Position numbers and translations under genes: made by a program. A DNA stretch of 64,000 nt from Cellulosimicrobium sp. CUA-896 (GTDB lineage Bacteria > Actinomycetota > Actinomycetes > Actinomycetales > Cellulomonadaceae), in contig NZ_MKKH01000003.1 in the NCBI RefSeq assembly GCF_001942335.1, positions 1 through 64,000 of the forward strand, in the 5' to 3' direction. Shown in pieces: positions 54,757-64,000 of the stretch. Position 1 is the first letter of the stretch; every line of letters starts with the position of its first letter. The notes below the pieces were generated by a model. It ran no database searches. It was not told the DNA's origin and saw only the letters and a program-made list of their open reading frames with translations.

Positions 54757-55503
54757 TCAGGGGGCGACCGACGTCACGTCCCGCGCCATGAGGTCGACCG
54801 GGTCGCCGCCGACGACCCGCGCGAGCAGGTCGAGGTCGACGAGCTCGAGGGACGGCGTCCGGCTCAGGCCCGGCGCCGGCTCGACGGGCACGACCGCCTC
54901 GACGCCGACGGTGGCGGCGCCGGCGGCGCGCGCCGAGGCGATGCCGGCCGGCGAGTCCTCGAGCGCGACGCAGCGGGTGATGTCGACGCCGAGCCGCTCC
55001 GCCGCGGTGAGGTACGGCTCCGGGTCCGGCTTGCCGTGCTCGACCTCGTCGCCGCAGACGAGCACCTGGAACGCGTCCGACGGCGCGAGCTCGACCACCG
55101 GCTCGGCGAGCTCCCGGTAGGACATCGTCACGAGGGCGCACGGGACCCCGGCCTCGCGCAGGGCGGTGAGCAGCGCGCGCGCACCGGGCTGCCACGGCAC
55201 CTTCACCCGCACCTGGTCGATGACCCGCCCGAGGAGGAAGCGCACGATCTCCTCGACGGGCAGGTCGACACCGCCGCGGTCGCGCAGGATCTGCGCCGAC
55301 GTCAGGAGCGGGTTGCCGACGAGCGCCATCGCGTCCTCGTGCGTCCACGTGCCGCCGTGCGCCGCGACGAGCTCGTGCTCCGCGGCGATCCAGTACGGCT
55401 CGGTGTCGACGAGCGTGCCGTCCATGTCCCACAGGACTGCGGCGGGCAGGCTCCCCGGCGCAGCGCTCCGAGCTGCCGAGGCATCGTTCGGCGAGAGGGT
55501 CAC
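54757..55503 (-). CDS. HAD-family phosphatase/phosphomutase
   Basis: A 248-aa haloacid dehalogenase-superfamily hydrolase, intact, with a helical C1-type cap. Motif I is VLWDMDGTLVDTE with both catalytic Asp residues, motif II VTMSYRELA, motif III GKPDPEPYL, and motif IV ALEDSPAGIASA. This subgroup includes beta-phosphoglucomutases and sugar-phosphate phosphatases; the substrate cannot be fixed. It lies 17 bases upstream of the site-2 protease on the same strand. The start is GTG at 55503. Confidence 0.88.
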   Translation of the reverse strand: MTLSPNDASAARSAAPGSLPAAVLWDMDGTLVDTEPYWIAAEHELVAAHGGTWTHEDAMALVGNPLLTSAQILRDRGGVDLPVEEIVRFLLGRVIDQVRVKVPWQPGARALLTALREAGVPCALVTMSYRELAEPVVELAPSDAFQVLVCGDEVEHGKPDPEPYLTAAERLGVDITRCVALEDSPAGIASARAAGAATVGVEAVVPVEPAPGLSRTPSLELVDLDLLARVVGGDPVDLMARDVTSVAP

Positions 55504-55655
55504 ACGTTCTCCTGGGGTCGCAGGGCGTCGGGGGGACCACCCGAGGCTACGTCACCCTCCCGCGCACGGGCCGGGCGGTCCGGGCACCGGCGACCGCAGC
55601 ACGTCGGCTGCCCGCGACGAGCGACACCGCCGAGGTCGCGCTCGTACCCGGTCGG

Positions 55656-57254
55656 CTACCAGGTGAGCCGTTCCGTGGCGTATCTCTTGAGGAGGTCGCG
55701 CACGTCCGGGTCGAGCAGGTAGGAGAAGTGGTCGCACTCGATCCGGTACGGCGTCCCCACGGCGAGTGCCGAGGCCTGCGGCACGACACGGTCGTTCGGC
55801 TGCTGGAGGAACAGCTGGCGCAGGCTCTCGTCGACGAACGACCAGGAGTCCGCGCCCTCGGCGGTGCTCCCCCCGACGGCGGTGACGCCCGAGGACCCGA
55901 GCGCCGTCCGGGCGAGCCCCAGGTAGTCGCTGCCCTCCTGCATCGCGGCGATACCCGGTGGGAGGACGCGCGGAAGGGCGAGGCTCGCGAGACGTGTCGC
56001 GGTGTCGACGAACGGTCCGCCCGCCCACCGCAGCGCACCGAGGACCGCCTGGAGACCACGCCGACCCGCTTCGGCGGTCCCGATCAGCGGCGTCCCGAGG
56101 TAGGGGGTGCCGAGCGAGATGACGGTCGTCTCGACCCCCTGCTCTCGCAACAGGTGCATCGCGTGGCGTGCGACCAACCCACCGCGCGAGTGAGCGACGA
56201 GCGTCACCCGACGCGGCCGCACGCGTCGCACGAGCGCGTCGGCGAGCTCGTCCGCGTTCGACACCAGCGGCTGCCACGTGTCGTGCTCGAACCGCAGCAC
56301 GGTGGCGAGCCGGGGCAACAGCTCTCGCAGGGTCGCCGCGATCGGGACGGCGCAGCTCATCGTCCCGTGCACGGCGACGACCGCGTCGTCGTACGACCGC
56401 GCGTAGCTGACGTCCGGGCACGTGTCGACCGTCTCGCGGTCCGCCGCCGAGTACTCCGCCAGACGGTCGCGCCGCGTGGGGTCGCTGCGGTGCTTCAGGG
56501 CGCCGTGCGAGGCGATCATGACGATCCGGCCCACGAGGATTGCTGCCCCACGCCGGGCAGCCAGCCTCACGCGGCCGAACACCCCCCGCTCGCGCGCGGT
56601 GCGCAGCACGCCGTCGACGACGTCCGTCCCCTCCCCGGCATACGTGCGCCACAGGACTCCCCACTCCGTGTCGTCGGAGAGGCTCGGGCCGAACCCGACG
56701 GGCTCGCGGACGAGATCGCGGTTCTCCGGGATGACGAACACCTCGTCGACGTGCGCCGGCACGACCGCGACGAACGCGTCGGGACTGAGCGCCACCTGCG
56801 CGGAGAACGCGCGCTCGTCGCGCCCCTGGCTCACCCGGTAGGTGAACCACCCGTTGTTCGTCCCCTCGTCGACCCTCACCGCGGGGCCGGTCTCGCGGAA
56901 CGACGCGGCGTCCGGGCCGGCTCTCCGGGCGAGCTCGACCCTCGCCCCGAGCGCCCCGAGCGCGGCGAGGTCCGGGTACCCGGCGAGCGGGCTCCAGTGC
57001 TCGGGGTCCGTCCCCGTGAACAGGTCCGACTGGCGGGCCTCGGTCACGGCGCGCTCGACGAGCCCGGGCGCGAGACCTCCGCGTCCCAGACCGAGCACGG
57101 TCTCCATGCCGGCCCCACCGTCGAACAACAGCGGGTAGCCGATCTCGTCGTCACGTCGCCCCCCGGGCGGCTCGACCGGCGCATGTCCCCTGACCTGCAG
57201 GGTGGGGATGGCCTCGACCGGTTCCCCCGAGAGCGCACCGACGACCTGCACCAC
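55656..57254 (-). CDS. Alpha/beta hydrolase of unknown function
   Basis: A 532-aa protein, intact. Residues 1-270 match nothing I recognise. Residues 290-530 form an alpha/beta hydrolase: an oxyanion-loop HGT in VVAVHGTMSC, nucleophile Ser in VTLVAHSRGGLVARHAMHLL, acid in PNDRVVPQASA, and late His in CDHFSYLL. This resembles PGAP1/lipase-like or DUF7379 esterases. No signal peptide is seen. The start is GTG at 57254 with GGGAGGGG upstream. A membrane protein gene lies 70 bases upstream on the same strand, suggesting a two-gene unit. Substrate unknown; it could act on a lipid, peptide or protein ester. Confidence 0.72.
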   Translation of the reverse strand: MVQVVGALSGEPVEAIPTLQVRGHAPVEPPGGRRDDEIGYPLLFDGGAGMETVLGLGRGGLAPGLVERAVTEARQSDLFTGTDPEHWSPLAGYPDLAALGALGARVELARRAGPDAASFRETGPAVRVDEGTNNGWFTYRVSQGRDERAFSAQVALSPDAFVAVVPAHVDEVFVIPENRDLVREPVGFGPSLSDDTEWGVLWRTYAGEGTDVVDGVLRTARERGVFGRVRLAARRGAAILVGRIVMIASHGALKHRSDPTRRDRLAEYSAADRETVDTCPDVSYARSYDDAVVAVHGTMSCAVPIAATLRELLPRLATVLRFEHDTWQPLVSNADELADALVRRVRPRRVTLVAHSRGGLVARHAMHLLREQGVETTVISLGTPYLGTPLIGTAEAGRRGLQAVLGALRWAGGPFVDTATRLASLALPRVLPPGIAAMQEGSDYLGLARTALGSSGVTAVGGSTAEGADSWSFVDESLRQLFLQQPNDRVVPQASALAVGTPYRIECDHFSYLLDPDVRDLLKRYATERLTW

Positions 57255-57324
57255 GTGGATCCCCTCCCGTCATGGGGTCGGCGACGGACGACAGGTCAGC
57301 GATACCACCGTCCGGCACCTCTCG

Positions 57325-58283
57325 TCACGGTCGACGCCGCGGTGCGGGACCCGCACCCGCCGCGGCGTCGTCGGGGATGCCGTGGTTCCAGTACTCCATG
57401 GACTGCAGGACCCAGAAGATCGTGAAGAACAGCAGCAGCGACGCCTCGACCCAGAAGATCCACGTGCGTGGCGGGCTGGCGTCGCTCCACCAGACGGCGA
57501 GCAGGATCACCGCCACGACGGCCAACGTCGCGAGCATCGCGAGCGCCACCGCGCCGTAGGACCAGCGGAACTGGCTCGGTGTGAGGCCGTCGACCTGGTC
57601 CTCGCCCTTGGACGCGACGCGGCGCGCGTGATGATCACGACGGCCACGATGCACGCGAACATCGTGATCGCGGCGGTGTTGTGCCCGGCCGAGAGGAACG
57701 ACTCCGCATCGACGAAGAGCCAGAGACCGAACAGGAGCGCGACGGCGGTCGTCACGGCCAGTCCCGCACGGACGGCGCTGCCTCCCACCTGCTCACGCCC
57801 TCGAGAGCTCCATGCGGTCCACCAGGCGAACACCAGCGTCAGGGCGCCCACGACGAACAGCGCCCGCATGTTGTTCTCGATCCCCGGCACGAGGTCCGGC
57901 GGGACGCACGTCGAGGCTCCGTCCGCGCAGGCGGCGGGCGGCGTGGGCCTGACCCGCGTCGGCACGAGCGCCACGACGGGGGCGAGCATGCCCGCGAGGT
58001 TGAGGAGCGTCTCCTCCCACCCCTTCCCCCGGATCGCGATCAGCGCGAGACCGATCGCGACCAGTGCCCCGACGAAGACGCTGCGCACCGGCGTGTAGTA
58101 GTAGGAGCTGATCGAGCCGCGCAGCGGAGCGTCCGCGCCGACGATCGCGAACGACAAGGACAGGGCGAGGAGCACCGCCATCGCGACGATCCCGGTGCGC
58201 AGGTATCGGTACGTGAGCAACGTCGAGTCGTTGAGCGGAGCGTCCGTGCGCCCCACCGGAGCCTCGTCGACCGTGGCGTCCAT
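57325..58283 (-). CDS. Polytopic membrane protein of unknown function, one frameshift
   Basis: A membrane protein of about 319 aa with seven predicted helices. A conserved-looking segment reads SISSYYYTPVRSVFVGALVAIG in the first loop and helix, then LLNLAGMLAPVVALVPT; I have seen similar patterns in uncharacterised actinobacterial membrane proteins. An exterior loop with two cysteines (ACADGASTC) could form a disulphide. The frame breaks near 57635. The start is ATG at 58283. It is the upstream partner of the alpha/beta hydrolase. No transport or enzyme motif is visible. Confidence 0.68.
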
Positions 58284-58479
58284 GGCTGTCCCCTCTCCCT
58301 CGAAGGCGACATCCCCTGCTGCCTCGAACGATCCACCTCCGCCCGGTCGACGACAACCGCCCGACCGGGTGAAACCGGCGAGCGGCGACGAGCGGTGACC
58401 GCCGCGGCGCGACGACGCGCTCTTCGCCACGCGCGAACCCGCGCGGCGCCCGTCGGCGGGTTCGCCCTACGCTGGGGCG

Positions 58480-59355
58480 ATGAGCGAGAACGCGCACGAC
58501 GGCGCACGTCAGACCGTGATGATCGCGGCGTTCGAGGGCTGGAACGACGCGGGCAGCGCGGCGACCTCGGCGCTCGCGCACCTGCACGAGGTGTGGGGCG
58601 CGGAGGACGTCGACGAGCTCGACCCGGAGGAGTACCACGACTTCCAGGTGAACCGACCGATCGTCACGACCGACGAGGACGGCAACCGCGAGATCACCTG
58701 GCCGACCACGACGATCGCCGCCGCGACGGTCTCCCCGAGCGGCCGCCGCGTCCTGCTCGTGCACGGGATCGAGCCGTCGATGCGCTGGCGGCGCTACTGC
58801 CGCGAGGTGCTCGACCTGGCCGTCGCGCACGACGTGCGGACCGTCGTCACGCTCGGCGCGCTGCTCGCCGACGTGCCGCACACCCGCCCCATCCCGATGA
58901 CGGCGACGTCGGAGAGCGTCGGGCTGCAGGCGGTGCTCGACGTCGAGCCGAGCCGCTACGAGGGCCCGACGGGCATCGTCGGGGTGCTGCAGCACGCCGC
59001 GGCCGAGCGCGGCATGCAGTCGGTGTCGCTGTGGGCGGCGGTCCCCCACTACGTGGCGCACCCGCCGTCCCCCAAGGCGACGCTCGCGATCCTCGCCCGG
59101 ATCGAGGAGCTGCTGTCGGAGCCCGTCCCGCTGGGCGACCTGCCGGAGGACGCGCAGGCGTGGCAGCACGGCGTCGACGAGCTCGCGGCCGAGGACGCGG
59201 AGATCGCGGAGTACGTGCAGCAGCTCGAGGAGGCGAAGGACACCGCCGAGCTGCCGGAGGCCAGCGGCGAGGCGATCGCGCGCGAGTTCGAGCGCTACCT
59301 GCGGCGTCGCGACCCGGGCAGCCCGGGCGAGCGCGGGAAGGGCCCCTCGGCCTGA
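58480..59355 (+). CDS. PAC2-family protein
   Basis: A 291-aa protein, intact, of the PAC2 family, named after eukaryotic proteasome assembly chaperone 2 but of unproven role in bacteria. The N-terminal IAAFEGWNDAGSAATSAL and the central VVTLGALLADVPHTRPIPMTATS are family marks, and WAAVPHYVAHPPSPKATLAIL follows. The C-terminal 80 residues are acidic and helical. The ATG at 58480 is used. It lies 6 kb from the Pup-proteasome genes and next to mshC; a similar neighbourhood exists in mycobacteria. It may act in proteasome assembly, but direct evidence is lacking. Confidence 0.88.
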   Translation: MSENAHDGARQTVMIAAFEGWNDAGSAATSALAHLHEVWGAEDVDELDPEEYHDFQVNRPIVTTDEDGNREITWPTTTIAAATVSPSGRRVLLVHGIEPSMRWRRYCREVLDLAVAHDVRTVVTLGALLADVPHTRPIPMTATSESVGLQAVLDVEPSRYEGPTGIVGVLQHAAAERGMQSVSLWAAVPHYVAHPPSPKATLAILARIEELLSEPVPLGDLPEDAQAWQHGVDELAAEDAEIAEYVQQLEEAKDTAELPEASGEAIAREFERYLRRRDPGSPGERGKGPSA

Positions 59356-59398
59356 CCGCTCCCCCGGCCCACGGCCGGCGGGCGCCGACGCGGGTGGC

Positions 59399-60673
59399 TC
59401 AGAGCCGCACGCCGAGCAGCGCGTTCACCGCACGCGAGACGACGCCGGGCGCCCCCTCCTCGTCCCCGGACGTGTCCCGGCCGGGCCGCAGCGCCTCGGC
59501 CGCCCACGCGTCGACGGCCGCGACCGCGCCGGGCGCGTCGAGGTCGGTCGCGAGCGCGGCACGGACCGCGTCGAGCGTCGCGGTGGCGTCGGGCCCGCCG
59601 TTGCCCGAGACGGCGTCCCGCCAGGTCTCCAGACGCTGCACGGCGGCGGGCAGGTCGTCGTCGGTCCACTCCCACTCGTCGCGGTAGTGGTGCGCGAGCA
59701 GGGCGAGCCGGACCGCCATGGGGTCGACGCCGGTGGCGCGCAGGTTCGACACGAGGACGAGGTTGCCGAGCGACTTGCTCATCTTGTGGCCCGCGTAGCC
59801 CACGAGGCCGGCGTGGACGTGCACGCGGGGCCCGGAGCCGTCGGAGAGCACGCGGTCGTGCGAGGTCGACATCTCGTGGTGGGGGAACAGCAGGTCGGCG
59901 CCGCCGCCCTGGACGTCGAACGGGAGCCCGAGCGCGTCGCGCGCGATGACGGCGCACTCGACGTGCCACCCCGGGCGGCCGGTGCCCAGCGATCCCCCGT
60001 CCCACGCGGGCTCGCCGGCACGCTCGCGCCGCCACAGCAGCGGGTCGAGCGGGTCCTTCTTGCCGTCACGGGCGGGGTCTCCCCCGCGCTCGGCGAACAG
60101 GCGTGCCATCGTCTCGCGCGTGAAGCGCGACACGGAGCCGAACGCCGGGTCGGCCGACAGGTCGGCGTAGACGTCGCCGAGCCCCGGGTCGGTCCCCCCG
60201 GCGCCCGGCTCGACCGGCACCCGGTAGGCCGCGCCCGCGGCGAGCATCTCCTCGACGGCCTCGACGACGGACGGGATGCGCTCCACGACGCCGTCCCAGA
60301 CGTCGGGCGGGAGCACGCCGAGGGCGGTCATGTCCTCGGCGAAGAGCGCGATCTGGTCCGCGGCGAGCGCGCGCCAGTCGACCCCCGTCGCGGCGGCACG
60401 CTCGAGCAGCGGGTCGTCGACGTCGGTGACGTTCGAGGCGTACGTGACGCGCTGGCCGGCGTCGCGCCAGGCGCGCACGAGCAGGTCGAACGCGACGTAG
60501 GTGTTGGCGTGCCCGATGTGGGTCGCGTCGTACGGCGTGATGCCGCACGCGTAGAGCGTCGCGGTCGGTCCCTCGGCGGCGACGACGAGCCCACCGGTGG
60601 TCGAGTCGTGCACCCGGACGGGGCGGCCGCGGCCGGGGAGCTCGGGGATCTGCGGGGCGGGCCAGCTGTGCAC
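59399..60673 (-). CDS. mshC: Mycothiol cysteine ligase
   Basis: Joins cysteine to glucosaminyl-inositol with ATP, the third step of mycothiol synthesis; mycothiol is the actinobacterial glutathione substitute. Length is 424 aa, intact. It is related to cysteinyl-tRNA synthetase: the HIGH-like motif is [13 protein letters not shown], the zinc/Cys motif [12 protein letters not shown], and KMSKS lies in [12 protein letters not shown]. It lacks the tRNA-binding C-terminal domain of CysS and has the MshC N-terminus with [11 protein letters not shown]. The start is GTG at 60673. It faces the PAC2 gene convergently, 44 bases apart. Confidence 0.95.
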   Translation of the reverse strand: MHSWPAPQIPELPGRGRPVRVHDSTTGGLVVAAEGPTATLYACGITPYDATHIGHANTYVAFDLLVRAWRDAGQRVTYASNVTDVDDPLLERAAATGVDWRALAADQIALFAEDMTALGVLPPDVWDGVVERIPSVVEAVEEMLAAGAAYRVPVEPGAGGTDPGLGDVYADLSADPAFGSVSRFTRETMARLFAERGGDPARDGKKDPLDPLLWRRERAGEPAWDGGSLGTGRPGWHVECAVIARDALGLPFDVQGGGADLLFPHHEMSTSHDRVLSDGSGPRVHVHAGLVGYAGHKMSKSLGNLVLVSNLRATGVDPMAVRLALLAHHYRDEWEWTDDDLPAAVQRLETWRDAVSGNGGPDATATLDAVRAALATDLDAPGAVAAVDAWAAEALRPGRDTSGDEEGAPGVVSRAVNALLGVRL

Positions 60674-60792
60674 GCGACCACCTTAACGGCCGCCCCGGGG
60701 GCGCCGTGCCGCCGTCCCACCCGGCGACGGCCGGTGGGGGTGGCGTCGGCCGCGGGGCGGCGTACGCGTGCCGCTCGGCCCTGTGCGTCGCG

Positions 60793-61665
60793 CTACGGCG
60801 TCGAGGCGGCGGTGCCGCCGGGCTCCAGGACGCCGACGAGGAGCAGGAGCACGACGAGTGCGGCGAGACCGAGCCGGTAGACGACGAACGGCGCGTAGGA
60901 GAACGTCGAGACGATCTTGAGGAACGCGATGATGACGAGGTACCCGACCACGAACGCGACGAGCGTCGCGATGAGCGTCGCGCCCGCGCCGGGCGCACCG
61001 GGCTCCGGCTCCCCGGCCGACTTCACGAGCTGGTAGAAGCCGGACCCCAGGACCGCCGGGATGGCGAGCAGGAACGAGTAGCGGGCCGCGGCCTCGCGCG
61101 TGAATCCCATGAGCAGACCGGCGGTGATGGTGCCGCCCGAGCGGGAGACGCCCGGGACGAGCGCGAGCGCCTGGGCGAAGCCGAACGCGACGGCCTGGCG
61201 CGGCGTGAGCTCGCGCAGCGTCCGGCGCTTCGCGCCGACCCGGTCGGCCCAGCCGAGCACGAGGGCGAACACGGCGAGCATCAGCGCCGTGAGGTAGAGG
61301 TTGCGGAAGGTGTTCTCGATCGACTCCTGGAACAGGAGCCCGAGCACGACGATCGGGATCGACCCGAGCGCGATGAACCACGCCATCGCGGCGTCGTGGT
61401 CCGCGCGTCCGGTGCGGGACCGCCAGTCGGAGCCGTGGTCGCCGCGCAGCGACCGCCACCAGGCGGCGCAGATGCGCGCGATGTCCCGGCGGAAGTAGAG
61501 CAGGACGGCGGTCTCCGTGCCGATCTGCGTGATGGCGGTGAAGGCCGCTCCCGGGTCGGACCCCAGGAGCTCCCCGACGATGCGCAGGTGCGCGCTCGAG
61601 GAGATCGGGAGGAACTCGGTGAGACCCTGGACGAGGCCGAGGAGGACGGCTTCCCACGCGTTCAC
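60793..61665 (-). CDS. uppP: Undecaprenyl-diphosphatase
   Basis: Integral membrane phosphatase (BacA/UppP) that recycles undecaprenyl diphosphate to the monophosphate for cell-wall synthesis and can give bacitracin tolerance. Length is 290 aa, intact. The two catalytic regions are [18 protein letters not shown] and the [10 protein letters not shown] loop. Eight hydrophobic helices are predicted. The start is GTG at 61665 ([10 protein letters not shown]). The open frame runs much further upstream through the aldo/keto reductase gene, but that extension is antisense noise. Confidence 0.95.
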   Translation of the reverse strand: MNAWEAVLLGLVQGLTEFLPISSSAHLRIVGELLGSDPGAAFTAITQIGTETAVLLYFRRDIARICAAWWRSLRGDHGSDWRSRTGRADHDAAMAWFIALGSIPIVVLGLLFQESIENTFRNLYLTALMLAVFALVLGWADRVGAKRRTLRELTPRQAVAFGFAQALALVPGVSRSGGTITAGLLMGFTREAAARYSFLLAIPAVLGSGFYQLVKSAGEPEPGAPGAGATLIATLVAFVVGYLVIIAFLKIVSTFSYAPFVVYRLGLAALVVLLLLVGVLEPGGTAASTP

Positions 61666-61797
61666 GAGCGGACACGATACCCCGGCGCGGAGCGCTGACC
61701 TGCACCACCGGGTGAACTTTCCCGCGGTGCCCGCCGGCACCCGCCGGGACCGCGCGCCGACCCGCGCGCGAGGGGCCCGCCGGTAACCTCGGCTCCC

Positions 61798-62766
61798 ATG
61801 GAACACCGTCAGCTCGGCCGCAGCGGCCTGCGCGTCTCCGCACTCGGGCTCGGCACGATGACCTGGGCGCGGGACACCGACGAGCTCGACGCCGCCGAGC
61901 AGCTGCGCGACTTCGTGGACGCGGGCGGGACGCTCGTCGACACCGCCGCCTCCTACGCCGACGGGGACGCGGAGTCGCTCATCGGCTCGCTCCTCGGCAC
62001 GAAGGTCGACCGCCGGGACGTCGTGCTGTGCACCAAGGCGGGCGTGCGGCGCACCTCGGCCGGCCCGGTGGTCGACGCGTCGCGCGGGGCGCTGCTGGAC
62101 TCGCTCGACGCCTCGCTCGCCCGCCTCGGCACGGACCACGTCGACCTGTTCCTCGTGCAGGCGCCCGACGCCCGCGCGCCGTTCACCGAGACGCTGTCCG
62201 CGCTCCGGCAGGCCGTGACCTCGGGCCGGGCGCGCTACGTCGGCCTCTCGAACCACCCCGCGTGGTCGACGGCTCGCGCGGCGGCGCTGCTCGACGGTCC
62301 CGACGACGTCGGCCTCGCCGCGGTCGAGCTCGAGTACTCGCTCCTGCAGCGCGGGGTCGAGCGCGAGGTCGTGCCCGCCGCGCAGGCCCTGGGCCTCGGC
62401 CTCCTCGCCTGGTCGCCGCTCGCCCGCGGGGTGCTGACCGGCAAGTACCGCCGCTCGCTGCCCGCCGACTCCCGGGCCGCGTCGGCGCACCTCGCCGGCT
62501 TCGTCGAGCCCTACCTGGACCAGGAGTCCGCGGGGATCGTCGAGGCGGTCGTCACGGCCGCCGAGGGCCTGGGCCGCGCCCCGCTCGACGTCGCGCTGTC
62601 GTGGCTGCTCGGCCGTACGGCGGTCGCGGGAGCGATCGTCGGCGCCCGCACGCCGGCCCAGCTGCGGGCGTCGCTCGCTGCGACCGACCTCGAGCTGCCC
62701 GTCGCCGTACGGGCCGCGCTCGACGACGTGAGCGAGCTCGGGGTGGGCTACCCCGAGCGGTGGTGA
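61798..62766 (+). CDS. Aldo/keto reductase
   Basis: A 322-aa NADPH-dependent oxidoreductase, intact, with the (beta/alpha)8 fold. Asp and Tyr of the catalytic tetrad are in [11 protein letters not shown] and Lys in VLCTKAG. Where the fourth residue, His, is expected (DLxxLHxxD), this protein has LFLVQAPD, so His is replaced by Gln. The cofactor-binding VGARTPAQL is normal. The change may slow or redirect catalysis. Starts at ATG 61798 and is divergent from uppP. Substrate unknown. Confidence 0.88.
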   Translation: MEHRQLGRSGLRVSALGLGTMTWARDTDELDAAEQLRDFVDAGGTLVDTAASYADGDAESLIGSLLGTKVDRRDVVLCTKAGVRRTSAGPVVDASRGALLDSLDASLARLGTDHVDLFLVQAPDARAPFTETLSALRQAVTSGRARYVGLSNHPAWSTARAAALLDGPDDVGLAAVELEYSLLQRGVEREVVPAAQALGLGLLAWSPLARGVLTGKYRRSLPADSRAASAHLAGFVEPYLDQESAGIVEAVVTAAEGLGRAPLDVALSWLLGRTAVAGAIVGARTPAQLRASLAATDLELPVAVRAALDDVSELGVGYPERW

Positions 62767-62797
62767 CGACCGCCTCACGGCCTCCTGGGCGAGGGGG

Positions 62798-63089
62798 TCA
62801 GCGCGCGCCGTCCGCCTCGAGCTCGGAGACGACCTCGTCGTCGAGCGGCTCCAGCTCCTCGTCCTCGTCGTCGTCCTCGTCGTCTCGTCCTCCTCGGCGA
62901 GGTAGAACGGGGTGGCCTCCCCGTGCACCTGGCCGAGCGCCTCGTCGTAGACCTCGAAGGCGTCCGCGAGCACGTAGTAGGCGTCGTCGACGGCGGGGTC
63001 GTCCTCCCCGCGACGTGCGGCGACGGCGTGTAGTGGGCCTCGAGCGCGGCGACGAACCGGTCGAGGGCGGCACGCGGGTCAACGGTCAT
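62798..63089 (-). CDS. Small acidic protein, two frameshifts
   Basis: About 97 aa once two missing bases near 63017 and 62884 are allowed for. The N-terminal half is a helical stretch ([18 protein letters not shown], then [19 protein letters not shown]); the C-terminal half is almost entirely Asp/Glu. The continuous helical reading across the breaks supports a real gene. I do not recognise a characterised family. The start is ATG at 63089. It is convergent with the aldo/keto reductase gene. Confidence 0.65.
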
Positions 63090-63188
63090 ACCCTGACCGT
63101 AGCGCCGGGAGGGGCACAATGGCACACGTTGAGAACGGTGGCGGGCACGGCCGGCCACCGGCACGACGGACGAGAGGGACGGTGAGTC

Positions 63189-63422
63189 GTGGGAAGCACG
63201 CCGACGTCACGCAAGCGGTCCGGGTGGGCCACGCACGGTGGGCAGTACGAGTACCGCGTCCTGACGATCGACCGCTCCACGAGCCGGTCCGACGCGAACC
63301 GCCTGCTCACCGACGAGGCGGAGTACGGGCGCTGGGAGCTCGCCCGGACGCGGCTGTACGTGGGTGGTGAGCGGCGTGTGTGGTTGCGGCGCAAGATCAT
63401 CCGGGTGAGCTCGACGCTCTGA
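63189..63422 (+). CDS. DUF5703-family protein
   Basis: A 77-aa protein, intact. The pattern YEYRVLTIDRSTSRSDANR followed by EYGRWELARTRLYVGGERRVWLRRKIIR is that of the actinobacterial DUF5703 family. It is strongly basic toward the end, which could suit nucleic acid binding, but no function is known. The start is GTG at 63189 after GAGAGGGA. The next gene begins five bases after its stop, so the two are co-transcribed. Confidence 0.8.
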   Translation: MGSTPTSRKRSGWATHGGQYEYRVLTIDRSTSRSDANRLLTDEAEYGRWELARTRLYVGGERRVWLRRKIIRVSSTL

Positions 63423-63427
63423 GCGAC

Positions 63428-64000
63428 GTGGCCGCCGTCTTCACCAAGTCCCGGCCGGACGCGCCACCGGGGTTCTTCGCGTGCGAGGCCGCGGGACTGA
63501 CGTGGCTGCGGGTGCCGCAGGGCCCGCGCGTCGTGCGGGTGCAGGGCGTGGGGGCGACGCACCTCGACCTCGAGCGGCTGCGCCCCGCACGGCCCACGCC
63601 CGACGCGGCGCGAGCGCTCGGGCGCCGGCTCGCCGTCCTGCACGACGCCGGCGCGCCCGCCTGGGGTGCGCCGCCCGCCGACTGGGAGGGCGACGCGTTC
63701 TTCGGCCCGCTCGACGACCCGCTCGTGATGCCCACGGGCGCCTGGCCCGACTGGCCGACGTCTACGCGCAGGCACGCCTCGCACCGGTCGCGCGCAGGGC
63801 CGCGAGCGCGGTGCCCTCACCGCGGACGACACGCGGCTCCTGGCGACCCTGGGCGACCGTCTCGCCGACCTCGCCCGCCCCGCGCTCGACGACGCGCCCG
63901 CGCGCCTGCACGGCGACCTGTGGTCGGGCAACGTCCTGTGGACCTCCGCGGAGCCCGCGCCGCGCGACGAGCCGGACCCCGGGATCGAGGGCGTGCTCAT
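63428..64000 (+). CDS. Fructosamine kinase-family protein, 3'-truncated, two frameshifts
   Basis: N-terminal two thirds of a kinase of the fructosamine kinase/aminoglycoside phosphotransferase superfamily, cut by the window end. The start is GTG at 63428. The GFFACEAAGLTWLRVP segment and LRPARPTPDAARALGRRLAVLHD match the N-lobe; the catalytic loop is RLHGDLWSGNVLW, with the Asp base in HGDLW. Frames break near 63752 and 63810, single missing bases. Relatives phosphorylate protein-bound sugars (deglycation) or small amino-sugars; the substrate here is unknown. Confidence 0.82.
   Translation, partial: MAAVFTKSRPDAPPGFFACEAAGLTWLRVPQGPRVVRVQGVGATHLDLERLRPARPTPDAARALGRRLAVLHDAGAPAWGAPPADWEGDAFFGPLDDPLVMPTGAWPDWPTSTRRHASHRSRAGPRARCPHRGRHAAPGDPGRPSRRPRPPRARRRARAPARRPVVGQRPVDLRGARAARRAGPRDRGRAH

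Overview
The window is chromosomal DNA of a very GC-rich actinobacterium, most likely in the Micrococcales near Cellulomonas, Cellulosimicrobium or Promicromonosporaceae. The evidence is the complete Pup-proteasome locus (arc, dop, pup, prcB, prcA, pafA), a mycothiol gene (mshC), an ANTAR regulator of the PdtaR type, small actinobacterial Trp-operon membrane proteins, frequent GTG starts and ATGA/GTGA gene overlaps. Nearly all of it is conserved housekeeping sequence. I see no phage, insertion sequence, CRISPR array or recognisable defence island.

Layout. 1-938: the 3' part of a metallo-beta-lactamase-fold hydrolase and a YciI-like protein. 948-3166: two TerC-family membrane proteins behind a yybP-ykoY-type (Mn2+) riboswitch. 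3229-8291: uvrB, a surface protein (choice-of-anchor A), pcp and coaE. 8341-10885: a MarR regulator facing an ABC exporter across a palindromic operator. 11001-17991: rpsA, pfkA, a methyltransferase, polA and a thioesterase. 18012-23567: a GNAT protein, pdtaR, an odd tRNA, then a GH92 mannosidase and a GT4 glycosyltransferase read as one frame. 23657-39329 (minus strand): pyk, gltD, gltB, lgt and a Trp block (trpA, trpB, trpC, three small membrane proteins, trpE), then hisI. 39389-45022: a two-gene ABC exporter, hisF and an FKBP lipoprotein. 45038-52279: the Pup-proteasome locus. 52427-64000: trmI, a site-2 protease, a HAD phosphatase, an uncharacterised hydrolase/membrane-protein pair, a PAC2 protein, mshC, uppP, an aldo/keto reductase and three small or partial genes.

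How the genes work together. From about 55.5 kb down to 23.7 kb almost everything reads on the minus strand with overlapping or closely spaced genes, so long shared transcripts are likely. Protein turnover (Pup tagging, depupylation, the ATPase and the 20S core) is a compact unit. Amino-acid synthesis (Trp, His, Glu) and lipoprotein maturation (lgt) follow on the same strand.

Sequence quality is the main caveat. About half the genes carry single-base -1 frameshifts, many of them one base missing from a run of G or C, even in genes likely to be essential (polA, pafA, prcB, gltB, trpE). There is also an exact 127-bp tandem duplication inside gltB. These look like sequencing and assembly errors, so I annotate each such gene once, across its breaks, and do not call it a pseudogene. 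Lengths given for such genes assume the breaks are repaired.
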